Assembly: GCA_963931155.1 (NCBI GenBank)
Contig: OZ006978.1
Coordinates: 558,001-622,000 of the forward strand
Direction of reading: 5' to 3'
Length of the DNA stretch: 64,000 nucleotides
DNA from: CALXVA01 sp944392465
Lineage (GTDB): Bacteria; Bacillota; Clostridia; TANB77; CAG-508
Shown: one piece after another, positions 17,653-26,981 of the stretch
Numbering within the stretch: position 1 is the stretch's first letter
How the letters are laid out: each line of letters opens with the position of its first letter
Notes under the pieces: model-generated
What the model was told of the DNA's origin: nothing
The model's database searches: none
Seen by the model: only the letters and a program-made list of their open reading frames with translations
Translations under genes and position numbers: made by a program

Positions 17653-17694
17653 TAGTGGCTTAAAATTGACTAATCAAAATCAATTCTAAGCCGT
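17653..17694 (-). terminator. Terminator after the lysin gene
   Basis: GGCTTAGAATTGA pairs with TCAATTTTAAGCC on the minus strand with one mismatch, between lysin and cargo. No strong T run follows, so activity may be partial. Confidence 0.6.
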
Positions 17695-17716
17695 TTTATT
17701 TTGTTTGATATGTAAT

Positions 17717-18778
17717 TTATTGTTTAATTACTATTTTTTGTCCTACGTATATTAAATTAGCATTCTTAATGTTGTTGTCTTTTACTAGCTTAGAAACAGT
17801 AGTTTTATATTTAGAAGCTATGCCAGAAAGAGTATCTCCTGATTTAACAGTATAAGTTTTTGTTACATTAGCACCTAAAAGTTGATTTACTTTAGCTTGA
17901 ACTTGATCATAATCATGTCCTTCTGCTTCAAGTTTCTTTTTACGTTCTTCTCCGTTTCCATAATCACCGTTTATTACATCTTTAGCTACTTCTGTAACTG
18001 ATTTCTTTTTGTTCTCTGATGATAGAATTTCATTTACTCTATTTTGTACTTTGTCATAATCATATCCAGCTTTTTCTAATTTAGATTTTCTTGTCTCTCC
18101 ATCTCCCCATTTTCCATCTATTACTTCATTTGCTAACTCATCTACTGATTTTTTATCTGTCGTTTCTGCAGAACCTGATTGTTTTATAATATCTTCATTA
18201 TATAAATAATTCATATCAACTCTTCCTAAAATTCCATTTACCTTTCCATCAGAAGTATATTGCCAAATATCAGGATTGCTTATTTGTGGTTTGCTTACTC
18301 CATATTGTGCAACCCAAACAGCTAAATCTTCATCAAAGTCACTCATATTAAGTTCATTTTTTAACCAATTTGCATTAGCATAAACACCTGCATTATAACC
18401 TTTATCTTTTATAAGTTTTGCAAATTCGTTACATTGTTTTGTTAAACTAGCCTTTGTTTCTCCTTGAATGTCTTTATCTTCCATATCAAGATAGATTGGT
18501 AAATCTAATTCTTTACCATCTAACTTATCTAAAGCCCATTTTATGCCTTTTTTCAATGTATCTACAGTATTACAATAGTTATATATATAAACTCCTACTT
18601 TTATACCTTGAGCTTTAGCTTTCTTATAGTTAGTTTCAAATTTACTATCTTTATAATTAGTATCATAGTCATATATATTTCCTAATTTTAAAATTGCAAA
18701 CTTTATTCCATCTTTTTTTACTTTTGCCCAGTCTATTGTGCCCTGAAATTCTGATACATCTATTCCTTTAATTGCCAT
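17717..18778 (-). CDS. Phage endolysin: GH25 muramidase, two CW_7 repeats, LysM
   Basis: Cuts host peptidoglycan at lysis. 353 residues. Residues 1-195 are a GH25 lysozyme (GIDVSEFQGTIDW, LPIYLDMEDKD with the acidic pair, VDMNYLY). Two CW_7-type wall-binding repeats follow (VDELANEVIDGKWGDGETRKSKLEKAGYDY around 210 and VTEVAKDVINGDYGNGEERKKKLEAEG around 255), then a C-terminal LysM (YTVKSGDTLSGIASKYKTTV). Muropeptide specificity is that of the family. No signal peptide, so it needs the holin. Confidence 0.96.
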   Translation of the reverse strand: MAIKGIDVSEFQGTIDWAKVKKDGIKFAILKLGNIYDYDTNYKDSKFETNYKKAKAQGIKVGVYIYNYCNTVDTLKKGIKWALDKLDGKELDLPIYLDMEDKDIQGETKASLTKQCNEFAKLIKDKGYNAGVYANANWLKNELNMSDFDEDLAVWVAQYGVSKPQISNPDIWQYTSDGKVNGILGRVDMNYLYNEDIIKQSGSAETTDKKSVDELANEVIDGKWGDGETRKSKLEKAGYDYDKVQNRVNEILSSENKKKSVTEVAKDVINGDYGNGEERKKKLEAEGHDYDQVQAKVNQLLGANVTKTYTVKSGDTLSGIASKYKTTVSKLVKDNNIKNANLIYVGQKIVIKQ

Positions 18779-18780
18779 AG

Positions 18781-19035
18781 TTATTCCTCCTTATTTTTAA
18801 TATTTATTAGATCTGCTACACCACCTGCACCCATTGTTGCTACTAAGCATAGTACTATAGCTTGTAACAAGTTGGGCTCTATGCCTGTGAAATAGCATAT
18901 TATAGCGCTGATAACGCCTATAGCAACATTTTGTATCGGTATGTATTTATTAGGAATTTCATCTATAAATATCTTCGTTATCGCTCCACAAATATAAGCA
19001 ATAATTGCTATTATAATTACATATGTTATCTCCAT
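18781..19035 (-). CDS. Phage holin
   Basis: About 84 residues from the ATG at 19035 (GGAGG seven bases upstream). Two to three hydrophobic helices: an N-terminal one (TYVIIIAIIAYICGAITK), then IPIQNVAIGVISAIICYFTG and a long LLQAIVLCLVATMGAGGVADLI. This resembles the Hol44/superfamily V holins of Firmicutes phages. It ends two bases before the lysin start, forming a lysis cassette. Confidence 0.75.
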   Translation of the reverse strand: MEITYVIIIAIIAYICGAITKIFIDEIPNKYIPIQNVAIGVISAIICYFTGIEPNLLQAIVLCLVATMGAGGVADLINIKNKEE

Positions 19036-19036
19036 C

Positions 19037-19327
19037 TTATTTCCTCCCTTCCAATAGAATATCAATTTTTTTATCTGTATTTTCCATTTGCCTTTGTAAC
19101 AATTCAAGCGATTTTGCAGTATTAAGATTAGTTTGCTGCATTTCTATTAAACAGTTAGAGATGGTTGTTGTACTTTCTTTTACTACTGCTAATGTATTTT
19201 TTATCATTTCTTGATTTTCTATATTTTTCTTTTTATTAACCACATAATCCCACAGAAAAATTATTACTATAACAGCACTTACCCCGTATGTACCTAGCAT
19301 TTGTCCAATTTGGCTTAAGGTTTCCAT
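19037..19327 (-). CDS. Holin-like/BhlA-type membrane protein
   Basis: 96 residues. One N-terminal transmembrane helix (GVSAVIVIIFLWDYVV) followed by a long charged coiled-coil-like part. Small proteins of this shape in the lysis region (BhlA/UviB-like) assist holins. Starts within the preceding gene's end (overlap 13 bases). Confidence 0.5.
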   Translation of the reverse strand: METLSQIGQMLGTYGVSAVIVIIFLWDYVVNKKKNIENQEMIKNTLAVVKESTTTISNCLIEMQQTNLNTAKSLELLQRQMENTDKKIDILLEGRK

Positions 19328-19527
19328 CCTCGTATATCCTCCTCTAATTTATTTACTTTCTCTTCTGTCTGCAAAATCCTATTCTCAACTTGTAACCATC
19401 TATCATTGCCTGACTCTTTTCTTTTTTCATAATCAGACATTGTATGTATAGTAGAGAATATATTAATAAATATGAATATCAGGACTATTGCTAATCCGCC
19501 TATCATTATCTTATCTTTCTTTTCCAT
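19315..19527 (-). CDS. Small membrane protein with coiled coil
   Basis: 70 residues: an N-terminal helix (IMIGGLAIVLIFIFINIF) and a heptad-like tail (QVENRILQTEEKVNKLEEDI). Similar in layout to XhlA-type lysis proteins, but I do not recognise it firmly. Confidence 0.45.
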   Translation of the reverse strand: MEKKDKIMIGGLAIVLIFIFINIFSTIHTMSDYEKRKESGNDRWLQVENRILQTEEKVNKLEEDIRGWKP

Positions 19528-19545
19528 AGTCTTTCTCCTTTTTTA

Positions 19546-19890
19546 TTACACTTTAAAAGTAAAACTTGTCATAAATGTTTCATCAAAATTAACTGGAAAA
19601 TCTATGTATTGAAATTCAAGCTCTCCAGTATTTTTAACAAAAGCATATCCAATTTCGTTCAGATTTCCTGAAAGTTGTCTCATCAAATTTTCCTTAGGTC
19701 TAAATTCATCAGGAAGTGTCAAAACTCCTGCACTTGTTCCTCTTCTCAATGATAAATTAACAAAGACAATATTGTTAATTTTAAAAATAGTGTTTTCTCC
19801 ATTTACACTCCAATTGTTCTGGAGTAATTCTTGCACATTTATCTCTTCAACTTTCAATTTTTTTAATAATTTTTTTATTAAGAGTGACAT
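19546..19890 (-). CDS. Hypothetical phage protein
   Basis: 114 residues, no family recognised. Mixed beta-rich composition (NIVFVNLSLRRGTSAG, LPDEFRPKE, LEFQYIDFPVNF) resembles receptor-end or fibre-associated proteins. It lies between tail and lysis genes. A GGGGTGATG ribosome site precedes the start. Confidence 0.55.
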   Translation of the reverse strand: MSLLIKKLLKKLKVEEINVQELLQNNWSVNGENTIFKINNIVFVNLSLRRGTSAGVLTLPDEFRPKENLMRQLSGNLNEIGYAFVKNTGELEFQYIDFPVNFDETFMTSFTFKV

Positions 19891-19952
19891 ATTACATCAC
19901 CCCAATCAATTAAATTAAATATAAGTGTGTGTGTGTGTGTGTGTACAGCCAT
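19878..19952 (-). CDS. Possible 24-residue leader ORF containing an (AC)10 microsatellite
   Basis: AAAGGAG stands upstream of ATG-GCT-GTA, followed by ten AC dinucleotides that encode alternating His-Thr, then ...LIFNLIDWGDVICHS. It overlaps the next start. Gain or loss of one repeat would bring an early stop. Whether it is translated is unknown. Confidence 0.35.
   Translation of the reverse strand: MAVHTHTHTLIFNLIDWGDVICHS
19925..19944. repeat. (GT)10 dinucleotide microsatellite
   Basis: Ten uninterrupted GT units on the plus strand, just behind a good ribosome site on the minus strand. Such tracts slip readily in replication. Confidence 0.9.
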
Positions 19953-19972
19953 CTATGTTTCAGCTCCTTTCT

Positions 19973-20344
19973 TTAATTTTTAGTATAATATAAAGTCTCT
20001 GTTGCCCCATACATACTCATATCTCCCGTTGCGCGAAGAACTATTCTATTTGCTGTTGGGTTAAAATAGTGATAAACCGAATTTTGAGCTGAATATATAA
20101 ACGGAATACTCGAAATTAGTGATGAGCTTTTAATATATCCCTCTAGTTTAGTAACAGTTATATTTGTTGTTCCAGTAGCAATCTCTTTATTACTTGCTGC
20201 ATTAGGCAAGGCCTCTACTTCAAACATCTTTGCATATTCTTTTTTGCCATTTATAATACGACCTGTTTCATATTCTTGTCCAACAAAAATATTATTTTTT
20301 TTACTTAAACCCTTTATTGCTTCCATCTCTTTTTTAGCTTGCAC
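19973..20344 (-). CDS. Hypothetical phage tail-region protein
   Basis: 123 residues starting with GTG at 20344 behind AAGGGGGGA. The frame overlaps the end of the frameshifted upstream gene. Beta-rich with TNITVTKLEGYI and NRIVLRATGDMSMYGATE; no family recognised. Probably a tail-tip accessory. Confidence 0.55.
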   Translation of the reverse strand: MQAKKEMEAIKGLSKKNNIFVGQEYETGRIINGKKEYAKMFEVEALPNAASNKEIATGTTNITVTKLEGYIKSSSLISSIPFIYSAQNSVYHYFNPTANRIVLRATGDMSMYGATETLYYTKN

Positions 20345-20814
20345 TATAATCCCCCCTTACTATAAATTCAAGTGTTTCTTCGAAATCTTCAAAACCTTCT
20401 ACATCGCTCATATCTAAGTCGCCGACAGAGTCAAGAAACTGAATTGTTGTTGATATGTCACTCTCGTTACCCACTTCGACATAGTCTATTCCGCTTCTCT
20501 AATTTTGTACTGCAGTAAAAAACCTCTAAGCTATTGTTTCCTGCTTTATAGCTTAAAGGGATTGTATAATTTGTATTTGCATTTACTGTGTTTTCTAATG
20601 TTACAATAGAACGTTGCACTGTTGTTTGTTTCTCATATTTTGTATCAACTTCATTTATTGCATTTTCTATATTAGTTTGCATTTGATTTAAATTTTGAGA
20701 AGAAAGTGGAACTGTTCCTTGCCAAACCGCAGGTGTTACTTGATAATTCTGATTATCTATAGATATATATGCTTCTTGCGTTTTTGTTCCATCTTCAAAA
20801 GGTATCTTATCCAT
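20334..20814 (-). CDS. Phage tail-region protein read through a CGG +1 site
   Basis: The frame from 20814 gives 107 codons (AYISIDNQNYQVTPAVWQGTVPLSSQNLNQMQTN-type tail protein) and then CGG at 20493-20491, with a stop five codons later. Skipping the C continues GIDYVEVGNESDISTTIQF and an acidic part to a stop at 20336, 159 residues in all. The new end meets the ribosome site and GTG start of the next gene. This neat junction supports the longer product. Confidence 0.75.
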
Positions 20815-22066
20815 TTCTTCCCTCCTCCACTAATTGCAATATTTTTTGTTCTAATGTTTCTATCTTCTTTTGTTGCTCTTGAAATCCTTTCCATAGTATT
20901 CCTATTGCACTATATAATTCTACCGCTTGTCCTTCTTTAGATATTACTTCGTCAGGTGTTTTATAGTTTTTGCCTATAACAAAACCTATCATTTTTTTAT
21001 CTGTATCTTTATCAGATTTTAAATTATATTCGTATATATCAGAGTTATTTATTATATTTGTTGCATCTTTAGTGAATTTATTTATATTCTTTTTTATGCT
21101 TTCGAGTGAAGTTTGAGTTAGTTTTGGTGTTATTATTTCTGATGGTCGAATGGTTGTTGTATTCGTCCCATCTTTAAAATCCATTTGTGTAAATTCATCA
21201 CCATTGTTTAGAATAGATATTTCATGTGCACCCGCACGCATAACAAACCAAGTTCCATTTGGTAGGTTATATAAATACATTTCTCTTCCATCTTCATTAT
21301 TCTGAAAAACAATTCTTGATGGATTAATATTTAAAGTTCTGTCTGAAAAATTAGAATTTAATTCTATATTAGAATCATTCTCTCCATCGGTACCATTCAA
21401 TACCATATTGCCATTTTTGTCTATATTTAAGGCTGTACTTGAAATACTTATATTATCACCTGTTAAATTAATTTGTTTTCCATCTAGACTTATTTTATCT
21501 GCATTAATTTGTATTTCTTCTGCTGACTGATTTATACATGAGATTATTTCGTCATCTCCAACTTTTTTACTTACTTCTAAGTTTATTTCTTGAGCTGTTT
21601 GAGTAATTGTAGAATTAAGTTCTGTTACTTGCTCCTCTAAATCGTCTGTTGTTGCATAAGATGTTAACTTTTGATTTACACTAAGTTCTATACTTTCTGC
21701 TGTCTGAGTTATTGCACTATTCATTTCATTTTTAGTAGCATATATGTCATTGAAATCGTTTTTTATTAAATATTCTGCATAAAACTTATTGCCTTGCATA
21801 TCTATTAAATAAATATAATTATCGCCTTCAAATAGTTCTATATTTACTTCTGTTAGTTCTTCTATAACAGGCTCGTCCAATACCGATAATACACCGTACT
21901 CACTTAAACTAAGTCGTCTTGTAACATATGTTCTATTGAGCTCTATATTTAAACTGTCATACACATCGCCTTTTACTCTAAGCTCTTCTATATCTATTAC
22001 ATATTCTTTCTTTTCGCTAGAAGGATTAGAGCTTGGCTGTTTATCTACTATAATCTTATATTGCAC
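20807..22066 (-). CDS. Phage tail fibre/spike-like protein
   Basis: 419 residues. Begins with GTG at 22066, directly after the stop of the gene before and preceded by GGAGGTGATA. Contains repeated ITQTAESIELSV, ITQTAQEINLEVS-type heptads and ISLDGKQINLTGDNISI strands, as in baseplate/tail-spike proteins of Firmicutes siphoviruses. The C-terminal ~70 residues are charged helix with ILWKGFQEQQKKIETLEQK, like a chaperone-type tail end. Confidence 0.7.
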   Translation of the reverse strand: MQYKIIVDKQPSSNPSSEKKEYVIDIEELRVKGDVYDSLNIELNRTYVTRRLSLSEYGVLSVLDEPVIEELTEVNIELFEGDNYIYLIDMQGNKFYAEYLIKNDFNDIYATKNEMNSAITQTAESIELSVNQKLTSYATTDDLEEQVTELNSTITQTAQEINLEVSKKVGDDEIISCINQSAEEIQINADKISLDGKQINLTGDNISISSTALNIDKNGNMVLNGTDGENDSNIELNSNFSDRTLNINPSRIVFQNNEDGREMYLYNLPNGTWFVMRAGAHEISILNNGDEFTQMDFKDGTNTTTIRPSEIITPKLTQTSLESIKKNINKFTKDATNIINNSDIYEYNLKSDKDTDKKMIGFVIGKNYKTPDEVISKEGQAVELYSAIGILWKGFQEQQKKIETLEQKILQLVEEGRNG

Positions 22067-23444
22067 CTATATCACCTCCTGATTTGGCTGCAAACTCTCG
22101 CTTGGAAATACATTTTCTCCGTGGATACAAGTTGCTTTCGTATGTCTTATTGCCTTGTATCTCTAGTTCTATTATGTCATTTTCTCCTGCATTTTCTAAA
22201 TATATTTCCGTTGCTCCTGTTACTTCTCTTTTATATTCAATTGAATCTTGTACTTGTTGTTGTATCTGTCCTACTGTCTGTTCTACTTGTGTTAACTGAT
22301 TTTCAAATTGCCCTTGATTCTCTATAATTCCAGTTATCGTTTGTTCTTGCTTATTTACTATAATCTCTGTTCTTTTTGCTATTTGCTCAGCACTTGCAAC
22401 ATTTTGATAGGCTACTGTTGCATCTGTTATACTTGGTGCCGACATTACTGTTTCTAAACCATTTGGACTTTTGTAATAAAATCTAAACAAAAAACTATTA
22501 TATGTGTTCCCTTCAAAATCTACAATTTGTACATTATCTAAGCTCTCCAGATAAGGCAAACCTTGTCCTGTTAATTCATAAGCCTTGTATTCAAACCCTT
22601 TTACAGCATTAAAAATAGCTGTTATTAACTGCTGTCTTTTTGCTTCTGTATAAGCAAATGGATTATCGTTTATTACTAGACTATTTTCTCCGTCAAATAA
22701 AATACTTTGCTCATCTTTCATGACTACATTTTCGCCTTCAACATTTGACATTCCTAGACTAACTAAATTAATTGGATGTGTTGCCCTTTTTATTTCCGCT
22801 TCTGAATAATCACTTAAATTAAATACTTTTCTAACCGTTCCTGTCGTTTTAGGAGTTATAAAATATAGTTTATCGTCATTACGTACTTTTGCCACTGTTC
22901 CACTTATTTGAGCAATTGCACTTATTACTTGTCTTATTAAAGTACCTTGTGAAAATTGATTACTATCTACTATAAAATCCACATTAGGGAAATTTATTGT
23001 TGCTAGTGTTATTCCTGCTTTATTGCAAGCTTCTTGTGCTACTTGCCCTAATGTTATATTGTTATTAGAATATTGCAAATCACTTGTATATTCTATATTT
23101 GTTTTTAACATATAATCCATTGCATTTATCGTGGCAATTCTTGTTGTATCATTTATCTCTACATCTTGCGTTATATATGTCCCTAAATCAATCCATTCTA
23201 TTCCTGCTGTTGTTTTTATTCCTGTGTAATATTTAAATTCTTTTCCTTCTAAATTAACAAAACTGTCTATTTCAAAACTCAATGATTTTGCTATTGCTGT
23301 ACCAAATATATTTCCTTCTTCGTAACAATCGTCATCCAACTCGACATTATTTATTGCATATTCTTTATCGTCTAAAACTATTTTATCGTATTGTATTGTA
23401 CTTTTTGAATACGCTTCTTTTATAGTGTCTGTTACGTTTATCAT
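22067..23444 (-). CDS. Phage tail tip protein (Tal-like), read through a CGG +1 site
   Basis: Likely tail-associated hub protein. 441 codons, with tail-tip features such as DLGTYITQDVEI, TINAMDYMLK, and a coiled C-terminus (QTVGQIQQQVQDS). At 22121-22119 an in-frame CGG follows SNLYP. The zero frame gives a basic, non-typical tail and runs past the next start. Skipping C gives YPGENVFPSESLQPNQEVI and a TAG whose last base is immediately followed by the next GTG. The total is 458 residues. Tail proteins often end in such NLYPS/P-rich repeats. Confidence 0.75.
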
Positions 23445-23818
23445 TCAGACACCTCCCCGCATTGTTCTAAAGTAACCTCAAATTCGTCATATCTATGACT
23501 TTTGGTAACCGACAATATAGAAGTTTCTGGAAACGTTATATAAAATTTCTTAGTTAACATTTTTTGCTGTTTAGGAGAAAAATAAGAATACGTATCTTCA
23601 TTTTGTGAAAAATGAGACATATACTCTTTATAAGTATCTTTATTTAACTGACTAAATGTAACTTTTATAGTTGTTTTAGGCATTTTCCCATAATTTCTTT
23701 TAATTGAACCATCTGCCATTGTACTTTCACTTAATACGTCTGGTTCATCTTCGATTATATTAAAACCCTCACTTAATATATTCTTAAATTCAAAATCACC
23801 ATGTTTTAATAAAACCAT
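23441..23818 (-). CDS. Phage tail protein (distal-tail-like)
   Basis: 125 residues, between tape measure and tail-tip genes, the place of distal tail proteins or DUF6711 proteins. PKTTIKVTFSQLNKDTYKEYM and HRYDEFEVTLEQCGE suit a small beta-barrel tail component. It overlaps the next start by four bases (ATGA). Confidence 0.6.
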   Translation of the reverse strand: MVLLKHGDFEFKNILSEGFNIIEDEPDVLSESTMADGSIKRNYGKMPKTTIKVTFSQLNKDTYKEYMSHFSQNEDTYSYFSPKQQKMLTKKFYITFPETSILSVTKSHRYDEFEVTLEQCGEVSE

Positions 23819-23827
23819 TTTTTCCTC

Positions 23828-26434
23828 CTAGTATGAATATTGTAGTTGTCTTCTTGCATTTACTTTATTTGTTTCCCTTGCTATTACCTTGCTATCTAAT
23901 TTTGTTGTATTATTAACTACTATTTCTTTATTATCGTCTATGCTTTTTAAAGTAGCTTGTCTATTATCTTCTATTTCTGTATTCATTACTTGTTGATTTG
24001 TTAAATTTGCAGACAATCTTTGTGTTTCAAAATCAACTGCTGATTGCATTTTGTTGTATAAGTCTTTGCTTTTAAATCTTCTTAATACTCCTTCTGCTAT
24101 TCTGTCTATATCTTTATATAAAGTTTTTTCTTTTTTATTTAAACCAACCTCTGCACCTTCCATTACATATTCAAAAATCTCTTCAGTTTTCTTTGAAGGA
24201 GAATTAATATCTAAAGCACTTCTAAGTGTAGAAAGAATTGAACCTGCTATATTAGAAGCTTTTGCAAATAAAGAAGGTTCTTTTTCTTCCATTCCATTTA
24301 ACATTCCTTGCATGGTCTGCCTCATTACTTCTTTTGAGTCTTTTGGCATGTATTTCCAAGTTGACATAATAGACTTGACTGTTTTCTTGTTTTCTGCTGA
24401 AATGTCTCCTCCGTACATTTCAGTTTGAGCTAAATTAGCAATCCACGAAGCCAATTGTTTCTTTTGCGAATCGGATAAATTTTTATCCATTTGTTTCCAA
24501 ATGTTTTTCATGTTTGTTTCATGTGCCATTTCCGCACCTTCAAGTAATTGATGTTGTAATATTGTGTTCTCTTTTGTGTATTTTTTTATTTTTGCAACAT
24601 TATCAGAATGCAATTGTTCAGTAGCTTCAATTTTTGCAGTTGTTTCCTTCAAACTATTATTAAGTTGTTCATCTAAGACTATTCTATCTGTTGCTCCTTG
24701 TGAATAAATTGCTGAAACGTCTGCTACTTGCTTATTAGCAGCATTAACTCTAGCAGTGTATTCATTTTCAACTGCTTTGACTGCTCTTGCGTATTCAGCA
24801 TTATCCATTGTTGCTTTTTCACCATACATTGTTTTTAAGCTTGCAAGAGAATCTATTCTATAGTTTTCAGCTATTTGTTTTTGTGTTGCCGCTTGTTCTT
24901 GTGACGTTTTTATCCAGTTTTGTGACAATATTACGTATTCTTCATAAGATCCTTGAAAAGCTTCCTTTTCTGTCTGTGCAATCTCAGTTAAAACCTCTCC
25001 TCTTGATTGTTGTATTTCTAATTCTTGCTCTTGAAGCTCTCTCATTTTTTCAAAATAATTTTTTAATTGGTCTATTTCTGACTGTGTATAAGCTCTTCTT
25101 TCATCAGAAGCAGCCTTGCTTATTTGTGTTATTCCACTTTGAATAGATTTCATTTCTTCTTCTAATTTTTTTTGTTCGTCCGTTGTAGAAAATAACGTAT
25201 TGTTAAACCTTTCCAAGTATCCTTCAGCACTGTCTATTCCTGTCATAAAATCTGCTATACCATTGCCAACTGCTTGCATTCCCTCTTCTGCTTTTTTTTG
25301 TGCCTCGTATAATTTTGTTCCAATTGCAACTATTAAAACAGTTATAGCTGCTACTGCTAATCCAACAGGAGAACCTATTGCACTAATTGCTTTTGAAAAT
25401 GTGCCAGTTGAGTTTGATGCAGAGGACATTGCTGTTTTTAATGTGCTAATACCTGATTTAAAGGATTCGAAAACTTTTATAGTTGCACCAATTCCAGTTG
25501 ACAACTTTCCTATTATAGTAATAACTGGGCCAACCGCAACTACTATTCCTGCAATAGTTAGAATTGTTTGTTTTGATTTATCATCTAAAGCTGTAAAAGC
25601 ATTCGCCCATTCTGTAATTTTTTCTACTGCTTTTGTTGCAAGTGGTAATAAACTTTCTGTTAAATCTCCTAAAGCCGTATTTAAAGCATCTAAAGCGCTA
25701 GACATTTTACCGTTCATAGTTTTAGATGCTTTTTCCATTGATTTATAATATCTTCCACCCTCAGACGTAGCAGTTTTCATTGCATCAGCTATATCTTTAA
25801 AAGAAACTTCTCCATCTGAAACCTCATCTCTCAAGTCTGCCATTGACTTTCCTGTTTTTTCAGTCATGATTTGAAGCGGGTTAAAACCTGCATCAATCAT
25901 TTGATTTATATCTTCCATAGTAGCTTTCCCAGATGCTCCAATTTGTGAAAATGCTCTAGTTAAACTCATTAGTTTTTCACTATTTCCCATTGAAATATCG
26001 CCGAGCATTTGTAAATATCCCTTAGTTTTCTTTGCCTCTAGTCCAAACCCTAACATCATTTGTGTTGCTTCTAACAAATCAGAGGTTTCAAAAGGTGTTG
26101 TGTTGGCCATCTCTTTTAAGTCTGCCAACATATCTTTTGCGTCGTCGGCACTACCTAATAAAGTAGTTAAATTAGCTTCAAAATCTTCCATCTGAGCATT
26201 ATATTTTACTCCCGCTACTCCTAACGCCGTTAAAGGAGCTGTTAGTCCAACTGTTAATGCAGTGCCCGCTTTACTAGCTTTATCTCCAAAATTTTTAAAG
26301 TGACTAGACATATTTTTTGATACAGAAGAGCTTGCTTTTTCTAAACTTTTTAAATCCGTTTTTATAGAATTAATCCCCTTTTCTATTTCCTCATTCGTTA
26401 ATTTTGTTTCGATTACTACTGAACCGTCTGCCAT
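23828..26434 (-). CDS. Tape measure protein
   Basis: 868 residues. It sets tail length. N-terminal coiled coil, conserved tape-measure region (YNAQMEDFEANLTTLLGSADDAKDMLADLKEMANTTPFE, LGDISMG, DINQMIDAGFNPLQIMTEKTG), hydrophobic helices (ILTIAGIVVAVGPVITIIG and VGLAVAAITVLIVAIGT), then long charged helices. A tail of this size would be roughly 120-130 nm by the usual 0.15 nm per residue rule. Confidence 0.95.
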   Translation of the reverse strand: MADGSVVIETKLTNEEIEKGINSIKTDLKSLEKASSSVSKNMSSHFKNFGDKASKAGTALTVGLTAPLTALGVAGVKYNAQMEDFEANLTTLLGSADDAKDMLADLKEMANTTPFETSDLLEATQMMLGFGLEAKKTKGYLQMLGDISMGNSEKLMSLTRAFSQIGASGKATMEDINQMIDAGFNPLQIMTEKTGKSMADLRDEVSDGEVSFKDIADAMKTATSEGGRYYKSMEKASKTMNGKMSSALDALNTALGDLTESLLPLATKAVEKITEWANAFTALDDKSKQTILTIAGIVVAVGPVITIIGKLSTGIGATIKVFESFKSGISTLKTAMSSASNSTGTFSKAISAIGSPVGLAVAAITVLIVAIGTKLYEAQKKAEEGMQAVGNGIADFMTGIDSAEGYLERFNNTLFSTTDEQKKLEEEMKSIQSGITQISKAASDERRAYTQSEIDQLKNYFEKMRELQEQELEIQQSRGEVLTEIAQTEKEAFQGSYEEYVILSQNWIKTSQEQAATQKQIAENYRIDSLASLKTMYGEKATMDNAEYARAVKAVENEYTARVNAANKQVADVSAIYSQGATDRIVLDEQLNNSLKETTAKIEATEQLHSDNVAKIKKYTKENTILQHQLLEGAEMAHETNMKNIWKQMDKNLSDSQKKQLASWIANLAQTEMYGGDISAENKKTVKSIMSTWKYMPKDSKEVMRQTMQGMLNGMEEKEPSLFAKASNIAGSILSTLRSALDINSPSKKTEEIFEYVMEGAEVGLNKKEKTLYKDIDRIAEGVLRRFKSKDLYNKMQSAVDFETQRLSANLTNQQVMNTEIEDNRQATLKSIDDNKEIVVNNTTKLDSKVIARETNKVNARRQLQYSY

Positions 26435-26455
26435 TATTTCACCTCTTTTCAGGCA

Positions 26456-26486
26456 TAAAAAAACACCAGCTTTTCGCTGATGTTTT
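26456..26486 (-). terminator. Terminator of the tail-operon moron
   Basis: On the minus strand AACATCAGC pairs with GCTGGTGTT over GAAAA, then TTTTTTTA. It lies between the membrane-protein gene and the tape measure gene, so transcription of tail genes must pass it or restart. Confidence 0.75.
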
Positions 26487-26514
26487 ATTGTTTTATAAAA
26501 TTATCTGTATATTA

Positions 26515-26916
26515 CTATTTCAATCCAAAATTTTCTTTTTCTATTACTATGAACTCATCCAAATATCTTTCTATTGTAATAATTGCATATCCTTCATTAT
26601 TTTCTCCAACATATTTTTGTTTATAATACATATGAGTAATTCCATTTTCATCTTCTTCATATGTTGGTTCTTCAACCTCTGAAACAATCTTATCGAAGTT
26701 ATTATCAGTATATCCTATTAATCCTTTTAGTGCTAATATGTCTGTTTTTCCTACTTCTATTGCATTAAATTCTGAAAGGCTAATTCCTTCATCTTTAATA
26801 TAATCGATTTCTTTCTGTGGAAAAATTGGAGCAAAATAAAAAACAATAATTATCATTATTCCTATAATAGTCCAAAACCACCATTTTTTATAAATTGCTA
26901 CTTTTTCTTTTTCCAT
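26515..26916 (-). CDS. Membrane-anchored moron protein
   Basis: About 133 residues from the ATG at 26916 (GGGGGAG upstream). One N-terminal transmembrane helix (WWFWTIIGIMIIIVFYFAP) and an outer acidic domain (LSEFNAIEVGKTDILALKGLIGYTD). No family recognised. Own promoter and terminator inside the tail operon mark it as lysogen-expressed cargo; superinfection exclusion is a reasonable guess only. Confidence 0.6.
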   Translation of the reverse strand: MEKEKVAIYKKWWFWTIIGIMIIIVFYFAPIFPQKEIDYIKDEGISLSEFNAIEVGKTDILALKGLIGYTDNNFDKIVSEVEEPTYEEDENGITHMYYKQKYVGENNEGYAIITIERYLDEFIVIEKENFGLK

Positions 26917-26937
26917 AATAACTCCCCCTTTATAAGG

Positions 26938-26966
26938 AGTATAATATAATTTCAAACAAATTGCAA
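26938..26966 (-). promoter_or_regulatory. Moron promoter
   Basis: Minus-strand TTGCAA (26966-26961), 17-base spacer, TATACT (26943-26938), just before the membrane-protein gene. Confidence 0.6.
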
Positions 26967-26981
26967 TACATAAGTTATGTC

